Origin: Spirochaetales bacterium
GTDB taxonomy: Bacteria; Spirochaetota; Spirochaetia; SZUA-6; DRHE01
DNA: 11,599 nucleotides
Reading direction: 5' to 3'
Assembly (NCBI GenBank): GCA_016935715.1
Contig: JAFGQJ010000163.1
Coordinates: forward strand, 1 to 11,599
The notes under the pieces were generated by a model, which had not been told where the DNA came from, did not search any database, and worked only from the letters and a program-made list of their open reading frames with translations. The position numbers were made by a program, and so were the translations under genes. This document shows, in pieces, positions 5,909 to 11,599 of this stretch. Every line of letters begins with the position of its first letter. Positions within the stretch are counted from its first letter, which is position 1.

Positions 5909-7456
5909 ATGGGAAAAATCCTGGAAGCCAGGAACATCCTCAAGGTCTATGAAAACGGCGTGGTCGCCAACCGGGGCGTCAGCATAGAGATCGAAGAAAA
6001 AACGATCCATGCCCTGGTCGGGGAAAACGGGGCGGGCAAGACCACCCTGATGAAGATCATCTTCGGGATCGAGCGCGCACAGGAGGGAGAGATCCTCTTC
6101 AAGGGTGAGAAGGTCCACGTGCGCAGTCCTCACGACGCCATCGCCGTCGGCATCGGCATGGTTCACCAGCATCTGATGCTGGCGCCGGATCTCACCGTGG
6201 CGGAGAACATGGTGCTGGGCAGCGAGCCGCGGCGGGCAAGGCTCTTCCTGGACAACGACAGGGCCGTGGAGATCACCCGGGAGGTTTCCGAGAGGTACGG
6301 CCTCCAGGTTCCGCCGGAAAAGAAGATCAAGGATCTGCCCATCGGCGTGCGCCAGCGGGTGGAGATCCTCAAAGCGTTGTTCCGAAACGCGGAGCTGTTG
6401 ATCCTCGACGAGCCGACCTCCGTGCTGACGCCCCAGGAAACGGAGATACTGTTCCGTACGTTGAAGAATCTCAAAGAGCAGGGCAAAACCATCATCTTCA
6501 TCTCTCACAAGCTGAACGAGGTCAAGCAGATCGCCGACCGGGTAACCATCATGCGCGACGCCCGGGTCATCGCCAGCCATAACGCGGATGAGCTCACAGA
6601 GCACGACATCGCCCAGCTGATGGTGGGAAGGGAGATCAGTTTCGAGCGCATCCCCGAACCGGACAATCCGGGTCGTCCCCTGCTGTCCGTGCGGGACCTG
6701 TCCTACGTGAACGAGGAAGCGATCCTGGTTCTCAACAGGATCTCATTCGACATACGCTCCGGCGAGATCCTCGGTCTGGCCGGAGTGGTGGGCAACGGCC
6801 AAACCGAGCTGGTGCGCATCCTGACCGGTCTGCTCCAACCTTCGCAGGGAGAGGTCGCCGTGGGCGGGGAGAGCCTGGTCGGAATGTCCCCGCGGAAGAT
6901 CCGGGAGAAGGGCCTCTGCCACATCCCCGAAGACCGCATGGAGGACGGGGTGGCCGAGGAAACCAGCCTGGAAGAGAACTTCATCCTCGACAGGTATTAC
7001 AAGCCCGGGTTCTCCAAAGGTCCGAGGCTGCTGTGGAAGGAGATCTCGCGACACAGCACGGAGCTCATGGAGAGGTTCAACATCCTGGCTCAATCCACCA
7101 GGACGCCGGTGTCCGCCCTGTCCGGGGGGAACATCCAGAAGGTCGTAGTGGCCAGGGAGCTGTCCGCGGATCCGGAGGTGATCATCGCGGCCCATCCCAC
7201 GCGGGGCATCGACGTGGGCTCCGAGGAGATGGTGCACCAGCTGCTGCGGGAAGCCCGGGACCGGGGCAAGGCAGTGTTTCTGGCCTCCGCCGACCTGGAC
7301 GAAATCCTGAAGCTGTCCACGCGGGTGATCGTGATCTACAACGGCGAGATCGTAGCTCACTTCCGGGACATGTCCGAAGTGAGCGCGAAGGATCTGGGTC
7401 CCTACATGCTGGGCGTGCAGAGAGAGGAGAACGTGAGTGGAGAAATTCCTGCTTAG
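5909..7456 (+). CDS. Double-NBD ATPase of the BMP-type nucleoside ABC importer
   Basis: Cytoplasmic ATPase that powers nucleoside import; 515 residues with two nucleotide-binding domains, as in the RbsA/NupA group. NBD1 (about 1-240) has Walker A GENGAGKTT (K44), Q-loop Q87, a degenerate signature PIGVRQR (144-150), Walker B LLILDEPTS (D167, E168) and H-loop H200. NBD2 (about 255-505) has a degenerate Walker A GVVGNGQT in which the lysine is Q298, an intact signature LSGGN (404-408) and a Walker B region IIAAHPTRG in which the catalytic glutamate is replaced by histidine (H429). The last features are typical of this subfamily. The ATG at 5909 is chosen because AGGGG at 5894-5898 precedes it and homology begins there. 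The frame is open upstream to 5834, but that part lies in the terminator hairpin. The stop overlaps the next gene by 20 bp. Confidence 0.92.
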   Translation: MGKILEARNILKVYENGVVANRGVSIEIEEKTIHALVGENGAGKTTLMKIIFGIERAQEGEILFKGEKVHVRSPHDAIAVGIGMVHQHLMLAPDLTVAENMVLGSEPRRARLFLDNDRAVEITREVSERYGLQVPPEKKIKDLPIGVRQRVEILKALFRNAELLILDEPTSVLTPQETEILFRTLKNLKEQGKTIIFISHKLNEVKQIADRVTIMRDARVIASHNADELTEHDIAQLMVGREISFERIPEPDNPGRPLLSVRDLSYVNEEAILVLNRISFDIRSGEILGLAGVVGNGQTELVRILTGLLQPSQGEVAVGGESLVGMSPRKIREKGLCHIPEDRMEDGVAEETSLEENFILDRYYKPGFSKGPRLLWKEISRHSTELMERFNILAQSTRTPVSALSGGNIQKVVVARELSADPEVIIAAHPTRGIDVGSEEMVHQLLREARDRGKAVFLASADLDEILKLSTRVIVIYNGEIVAHFRDMSEVSAKDLGPYMLGVQREENVSGEIPA

Positions 7457-8498
7457 ATATTTCACCCTCATCCGAATCGTCATCGCCATCGCCATCGGCA
7501 TCGTGATCAGCGTATTCCTCATCTATCTGATCAGCCAGGAGCCGGGATTCGCCCTCAAATCTTTCCTGCTCGGGCCTTTCCTCACCCGATCCCGCCTGGC
7601 CCACCTGTTCGAGACCGCCTCGCCGATCGTCTTCTGCGGCCTGGCCGTCGCCGTGGCCTTCCAGGCCAAGCAGTTCAACATCGGTGCAGAGGGATCCCTG
7701 TATCTGGGAGCCGCCGTGGGCACGGCCTTCGCAGTGTCCACCAACATGCCCGCCTTCATCCACATCCCCCTGGTCCTGCTGATCGCGGGTCTGGCCGGGG
7801 CGCTGTGGGGGTTCATCCCGGGTTTCCTCAAGGCGCGGTGGAAGGCCTCGGAGCTGGTATCCTCCCTGATGCTGAACTACGTCGCCTATTTCCTGGGGCT
7901 GTATCTGATCAACTACCATTTCCGCGACAAGGAGGCGGGTTTCCTGGTCTCCTACAAGCTGCCGGAAACGGCCTGGCTGGCCCAGTTCATTCCCGACACC
8001 CGCATTCACTACGGCATCATCCTGGCAATGGTTTTTGCCCTCCTCGTGTACTACTTCCTTTACCACACGACCATGGGATACGAAATCCGCTCCACGGGCT
8101 TCAATGAGCGTTTCTCCCGCTTCGGCGGAATCAGCGTGTTCAAGGTGATCATCCTCTGTCAGGTTATCCTCGGCCTCCTGGCGGGGCTCGGGGGCATGAC
8201 CGAGGTCATGGGGATCCACAGGCGCTTTCTCTGGCAGAGCTCTCCGGGGTACGGATGGGACGGGATCATCGTGGCCATCATCGGCAGGAACCACCCCCTG
8301 CTGATCATTCCGGCTTCGTTTTTCCTCTCCTACATGCGGGTAGGCGGCCGGGTGCTGAACCTGATGTCCGACGTTCCAGCGGAAATGGTCCAGGTCATCC
8401 AGTCGATCATCATCCTCCTGATCACCGCGGAAGCCTTCCTGAGCCGGTGGAAGTACCGCATCACGGTTCGGAAGGCCGGCAGAGGGGGTGCCGAATGA
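7437..8498 (+). CDS. BMP-type nucleoside ABC importer, permease subunit 1
   Basis: First membrane subunit of the nucleoside importer, 353 residues, in the family of B. subtilis NupB/YufP and of branched-chain amino-acid permeases. A long N-terminal membrane segment (about 9-32) is followed by several more. The family motif FNIGAEGSLYLGA is at about 80-92, WKASELVSSLMLNYVA follows, and the motif GYEIRSTGFN comes before the last segments. The C-terminal tail is basic (SRWKYRITVRK). It starts with GTG: AGGAG at 7425-7429 is seven bases upstream, and the GTG lies inside the ATPase gene, 20 bp before that gene's end. Its own stop overlaps the start of the second permease in an ATGA junction at 8495-8498. 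Family is secure from motif and context; transport of nucleosides rather than another BMP substrate is inferred from the hydrolase at the end of the operon. Confidence 0.9.
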   Translation: MEKFLLRYFTLIRIVIAIAIGIVISVFLIYLISQEPGFALKSFLLGPFLTRSRLAHLFETASPIVFCGLAVAVAFQAKQFNIGAEGSLYLGAAVGTAFAVSTNMPAFIHIPLVLLIAGLAGALWGFIPGFLKARWKASELVSSLMLNYVAYFLGLYLINYHFRDKEAGFLVSYKLPETAWLAQFIPDTRIHYGIILAMVFALLVYYFLYHTTMGYEIRSTGFNERFSRFGGISVFKVIILCQVILGLLAGLGGMTEVMGIHRRFLWQSSPGYGWDGIIVAIIGRNHPLLIIPASFFLSYMRVGGRVLNLMSDVPAEMVQVIQSIIILLITAEAFLSRWKYRITVRKAGRGGAE

Positions 8499-9472
8499 AC
8501 CCGCTGCTGCAGAGCATCCTGAGCACACAGTTCGGTTTCGCCGTATTCCGGGTAATGACGCCCCTGCTGTTCGCCGCCATCGGCGTGTCCATTTCGAATC
8601 TGGCCGGAACGATCAACATTTCCATGGAAGGCACCATGCTGGTCGCCGCCTTCGTGGGGGTGGTCGTCAGCTCTTTCACCGAAAGCCTGATCCTGTCCCT
8701 CCTGGCCGGAGTTGCTGCCGGGGTGGCCATGGGGGCCATCCTGAGCTACTTCCACCTCCGTCTTAAGGCGGACATCATCCTGGCGGCCATCGCACTGAAC
8801 ATCTTTGCCAGCGGCATCACCGTGTTCCTGCTGTTCCTGGTGACCGGCGACAAGGGCTCCTCCAGCTCACTGAAGAGCCTGCTGTTTCCCGACGTGCACA
8901 TCCCGCTGATCAGGAGCATCCCCGTGGTGGGAACGATCGTCAGCGGGCACAACGTAATGACCTACGGTGCCATTGCGGCCGTCGTGGTGTTCTACCTCAT
9001 CACCTTCAAGACCCCCCTGGGCCTGCGGATTCGGGCCGTGGGGCAGAACCCCCATGCCGCCGAATCGGTGGGCATCAATGTCAACCGCACCCGCATGTGG
9101 GCCCTGATGCTCTCCGGATTCTTCGGCGCCTTCGGCGGACTGTACCTGTCCATGGGCTACGTGTCCTGGTTCGCCCGGGACATGGCGGCCGGCCGCGGCT
9201 GGATCGCCATCGCGGCCGCCACCATGGGCGGCTACATGCCCCTTGGGACCTTCCTGGCCTCCCTGCTGTTCGGCGCCGTCAACGCCCTGGGCATTTACCT
9301 GGCCAGCCTTCAGCTGCCCGCGGAGTTCATCACGCTGATCCCCTACCTGGTTACGGTCATCGCCCTGACCATCTACTCGGCCCAGGCTCTGAGGAAGCGG
9401 ACCCGGAGGGTGGAGGAGGCCAGGCGGGTCGGCAAGATCACGGAGGTCGGGGAGTACAAGGAGCCCACATGA
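8495..9472 (+). CDS. BMP-type nucleoside ABC importer, permease subunit 2
   Basis: Second membrane subunit, 325 residues, in the family of B. subtilis NupC/YufQ, expected to pair with the preceding permease. Visible signatures are the early motif TINISMEGTMLVAAF (about 39-53), a string of hydrophobic segments, and the cytoplasmic coupling stretch GLRIRAVGQNPHAAESVGIN, typical of this permease group, followed by GFFGAFGGLYLSMG. The C-terminus ends in a charged tail (RKRTRRVEEARR). The ATG at 8495 is chosen: it overlaps the previous stop by four bases, AGAGGGGG at 8481-8488 lies six bases upstream, and the family sequence starts at MNPLLQS. The same frame stays open back to 8255, inside the first permease, but that part shows no membrane character. 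The stop forms another ATGA overlap with the hydrolase gene. Confidence 0.9.
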   Translation: MNPLLQSILSTQFGFAVFRVMTPLLFAAIGVSISNLAGTINISMEGTMLVAAFVGVVVSSFTESLILSLLAGVAAGVAMGAILSYFHLRLKADIILAAIALNIFASGITVFLLFLVTGDKGSSSSLKSLLFPDVHIPLIRSIPVVGTIVSGHNVMTYGAIAAVVVFYLITFKTPLGLRIRAVGQNPHAAESVGINVNRTRMWALMLSGFFGAFGGLYLSMGYVSWFARDMAAGRGWIAIAAATMGGYMPLGTFLASLLFGAVNALGIYLASLQLPAEFITLIPYLVTVIALTIYSAQALRKRTRRVEEARRVGKITEVGEYKEPT

Positions 9473-10404
9473 AGCGAATCCTAATCGACTGTGATCCAGG
9501 CCACGACGACATGATGGCCATCATGCTGGCCTGTGCCTCCCCTGAAATCGAGCTGCTCGGAGTAACCACGGTGGCCGGGAACCAGACGGGGGAGAAGACG
9601 TATCTCAACGCCCTGAAGATCCTGACCCTGATCGGCAGAACGGACATCCCGGTGGCCCGGGGGGCGGACAAGCCGCTGTTCAGGGAGCTGACCGTGGCGC
9701 CGAAGATCCACGGCGTGTCCGGGCTGGACGGAGCGGACCTGCCCGAGCCTGCTTTCAGCGGGCTGGAGCAGCACGCGGTTGATTTTCTCATACGCACCAT
9801 CATGGAATCCGCAACGCCCCTGATCCTTGTACCCACCGGGCCGCTGACCAACGTGGCCCTGGCGCTGCTGAAGGATCCGCGGATCACCACCAGGCTCGAA
9901 CGAATCGTGCTGATGGGCGGTGCGGTCTTCGATTCCAACATCACCCCGGCAGCCGAGTTCAACATCTACGTGGATCCGGAAGCCGCCAAAGTGGTGTTCG
10001 GGAGCGGGGTGCCCATCACCATGGTGGGGCTGGACGCCACCAACAAGGCCCGGTTCCGACTCGACGATATGCGGGAGCTGTCCCGCCTGCAGGGAAAGGT
10101 TTCACGGGTCGTGGCGCCGCTGCTGGAGTTCCTGGCACGGGCCAACAGGCAGGTGTTCGGTTTCGACGGCGCTCCCCTTCACGACGCCCTGGCCGTGGCC
10201 AGCCTGATCGAACCCGGAGTGATCAAGACCCGCGCCATGAACGTGGAGATCGAAACGGAAGGGGAGCTGACCCGCGGAAGGACCGTGGCCGACGTCTACG
10301 GCGTCACGGGCAAGCCGGCCAACACCGACGTGGCCCTGGAAGCGGACCAGCGCCTGTTCAAGGAGCTGATCCTGCGGGCGATCGAAGCCCTCGACAGCCG
10401 GTGA
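9469..10404 (+). CDS. Inosine-uridine-type nucleoside hydrolase
   Basis: Cytosolic Ca-dependent N-ribohydrolase that splits ribonucleosides into base and ribose; 311 residues, the usual family length. Diagnostic features: the N-terminal aspartate cluster D7-C-D9-P-G-H-D13-D14, which binds calcium and the ribose; TTVAGN; HGVSGLDG (H81); LVPTGPLTNVA; MGGA; EFNIYVDPEAA; and the late pair H238-D239 in PLHDALAV, which completes the active site. It resembles the RihA/RihB group, whose two active-site histidines favour pyrimidine nucleosides, but substrate preference cannot be read safely. AAGGAG at 9458-9463 lies five bases before the ATG, which overlaps the permease stop by four bases. Placement as the last gene of a nucleoside importer operon argues that imported nucleosides are cleaved at once for base salvage and ribose catabolism. 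The frame is open further upstream (to 9097), but that part is the permease read out of frame. Confidence 0.93.
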   Translation: MKRILIDCDPGHDDMMAIMLACASPEIELLGVTTVAGNQTGEKTYLNALKILTLIGRTDIPVARGADKPLFRELTVAPKIHGVSGLDGADLPEPAFSGLEQHAVDFLIRTIMESATPLILVPTGPLTNVALALLKDPRITTRLERIVLMGGAVFDSNITPAAEFNIYVDPEAAKVVFGSGVPITMVGLDATNKARFRLDDMRELSRLQGKVSRVVAPLLEFLARANRQVFGFDGAPLHDALAVASLIEPGVIKTRAMNVEIETEGELTRGRTVADVYGVTGKPANTDVALEADQRLFKELILRAIEALDSR

Positions 10405-10419
10405 TCATCCGCGTGGATG

Positions 10420-11220
10420 TCAGGCTGAACGCGGTCTCCAGAGGGTGCGGGCCCGAACCGCCTCCGTCCCGTCGCGGCTTCGTACGATGCTGTGAAGGTA
10501 CTGGGCGCCGGCGGCGGGTTCGCCGGGTTCCAGGCCGATCGAAGGGATGCCGGCATCTGCGATCCTGAGGGACCGGCTCACCACCTCCTCGGCGAAGCTC
10601 GCCTCCCTGAGGAAGTGAACCTCCATCTCGGCGATTTGCCGCTCGTCCCTTACCGCCGGCGGAATGCTTTCCAGAAGCCAGTCGATGTAGCTGAGGTAGT
10701 TGGCGTGGCCGTTGATGTCGACATCCCCGAAGAGAACCCGGAACTCCTGCTGTCCAGATTGTCCCTTGGCAGGGTCCAGCTCGGGCAGCTTGCCGAATAC
10801 GTGGGCTATGGTGCGCTCCGGGTGGTGGAAACGCTTCCAGTCGGGATAGGACTCCGGGCGCAGGGGGCGGCGTTTGCCGACATCGATCATCAGCCATCCG
10901 CTGGTTGCCAGGCCGATCAGCTGCCTGCCGCAGAACAGCCGCCAGTCCCTCAGAGCGAGCAGTTTCTGAGTGCCCGGAGGCCAGGTTTCCACGGTGACCG
11001 TGTCCCGCCAGCCCGGGTAGGCGCCCATGCGGAGAAGGAAGCGGCTGAAGAACCAGCTGCGACCCTTCTCCAGCAGTTGAGGAATCGAGTAGCCCAGCTC
11101 ATGAACGTGCTGTCCCGCCGTGTCGATCAGGTAGCTCGAGATGGCGCGGACGGACACGCTCTGCTTCCTGTCCATCTCGTAGGTGTGCACGTCGTAGGTG
11201 GCGGACCAGGTCCCGCTCAT
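10420..11220 (-). CDS. Acyl-ACP thioesterase (FatA/FatB-like, double hotdog)
   Basis: Predicted to release free fatty acids from acyl-acyl carrier protein; 266 residues, a usual length for bacterial members. The N-terminal hotdog (about 5-135) contains EMDRKQSVSVRAISSYL, the helix with SWFFSRFLLRMGAYPGWRDTV, and VETWPPG. The second hotdog (about 155-266) has the family motif DVDINGHANYLSYIDW with D168, N170, H172 and N174. E206 follows in LREAS, where plant enzymes have the catalytic Glu followed by Cys; here the Cys is Ala207. Aspartate, asparagine, histidine and glutamate are therefore all present. The ATG at 11220 is chosen because homology begins there and it overlaps the upstream gene's stop by four bases. 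The frame is open to 11565, but that part is the neighbour read out of frame. The gene converges on the nucleoside hydrolase with a 15-bp gap. Preferred chain length is unknown. Confidence 0.88.
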   Translation of the reverse strand: MSGTWSATYDVHTYEMDRKQSVSVRAISSYLIDTAGQHVHELGYSIPQLLEKGRSWFFSRFLLRMGAYPGWRDTVTVETWPPGTQKLLALRDWRLFCGRQLIGLATSGWLMIDVGKRRPLRPESYPDWKRFHHPERTIAHVFGKLPELDPAKGQSGQQEFRVLFGDVDINGHANYLSYIDWLLESIPPAVRDERQIAEMEVHFLREASFAEEVVSRSLRIADAGIPSIGLEPGEPAAGAQYLHSIVRSRDGTEAVRARTLWRPRSA

Positions 11221-11599
11221 TTCTTCCCCACCGTGGCCAGGTAGAGAGTGAACTGCTCCTCTCCGTCGAGGTTGAGGAACTGGTCCACCGCCTCGTCGGA
11301 GAAGGCGGCGATCGCGCAGGCGCCGCCGCCGATGGCCTCGGCGGCCAGATAGAGGTTCTGGCACGCATGGCCGGCGTCGAGAAAGAAGTAGCGGTAGCCC
11401 CGCTCGCTGTAGCGCCAGGTCATACGGTAGCGCACGGCCGTCCATATGAAGGTGACGGCGCTGCGGGCCACGAAGCGCTGGCCGAGGCAGGCCGCCACGA
11501 GCCGATCGGCCAGACCCTGCCCGGCATCGAGCAGAATCAGTCCGTGGCGCATGGCGCTGTACCAATACAGCCCTGCCTCCAGTTTTTCCGCTCTGTTGA
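11217..11599 (-). CDS. SagB-type nitroreductase-fold dehydrogenase, 5' partial
   Basis: C-terminal part of an FMN-binding nitroreductase-family protein of the SagB/ThcOx type. About 126 residues are visible; the frame stays open to the window edge, so the N-terminal half is missing. The visible order fits the family: EKLEAGLYWYSAMRHGL, then ARSAVTFIWTAVRYRMTWRY, then the signature ERGYRYFFLDAGHACQNLYL, where family members read close to RYRY..LEAGH..QNLYLAA, then a glycine-rich AIGGGACAIAAF and the end FTLYLATVGKK. An internal ATG at 11552 is not the start. Stand-alone SagB-like proteins are common and often of unknown substrate. No precursor peptide or cyclodehydratase gene is visible, so a thiazole-forming role should not be assumed. 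The stop overlaps the thioesterase start by four bases, so the two are translated together. Family call is good; function is open. Confidence 0.8.
   Translation of the reverse strand, partial: NRAEKLEAGLYWYSAMRHGLILLDAGQGLADRLVAACLGQRFVARSAVTFIWTAVRYRMTWRYSERGYRYFFLDAGHACQNLYLAAEAIGGGACAIAAFSDEAVDQFLNLDGEEQFTLYLATVGKK

Noticed and set aside
5375..6604. A 409-codon open frame on the minus strand across the lipoprotein/ATPase junction
   Set aside because: It spans the terminator hairpin, has no domain, and lies opposite two well-supported genes.
11217..11599. A thiazole/oxazole-modified peptide biosynthesis cluster, because of the SagB-like protein
   Set aside because: No precursor peptide, YcaO or SagC-like gene is visible, and SagB-like proteins often occur outside such clusters. 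The sequence beyond the window would be needed to decide.

Overview
This is a GC-rich bacterial window, mostly transporter and salvage genes with sigma70-like promoters, Shine-Dalgarno sites and 4-bp start/stop overlaps. The mix is a UgpE-type permease, a BMP-family nucleoside-binding lipoprotein, a GAF-rich hybrid kinase, a plant-type acyl-ACP thioesterase and a SagB-like oxidoreductase. It suits a Gram-negative (diderm) anaerobe or environmental bacterium such as a spirochaete or a Desulfobacterota member. That assignment is inference; no rRNA or marker gene is present.

Region 1 (1-1615, + strand) is the tail of a glycerol-3-phosphate uptake operon. It holds the C-terminal three quarters of a UgpE-like permease, cut by the window edge, followed with a 17-bp overlap by an exported GlpQ-like glycerophosphodiester phosphodiesterase. 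The exported enzyme would release glycerol-3-phosphate outside the membrane and the Ugp-type importer would take it up.

Region 2 (1616-4732) is a single-gene unit: a 936-residue hybrid histidine kinase with GAF-like sensor domains, HisKA, HATPase and a C-terminal receiver. It has its own candidate promoter and probably a TTG start.

Region 3 (4644-10404, + strand) is a complete nucleoside uptake and salvage operon: candidate promoter with a palindrome at the predicted +1, BMP lipoprotein, intergenic hairpin with T tracts, double-NBD ATPase, two permeases and a nucleoside hydrolase. From the ATPase onward every junction overlaps (20, 4 and 4 bp), so uptake and intracellular cleavage of nucleosides are predicted to be made together.

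Region 4 (10420-11599, - strand) converges on region 3 with a 15-bp gap. It holds an acyl-ACP thioesterase, preceded with a 4-bp overlap by the C-terminal part of a SagB-type nitroreductase-fold protein that runs off the window.

I see no tRNA, rRNA, CRISPR, insertion sequence or phage gene. No gap between genes exceeds about 160 bp. Nothing here is clearly a new system. The points most worth checking are the candidate operator and terminator that shape the nucleoside operon, and the SagB-thioesterase pair.
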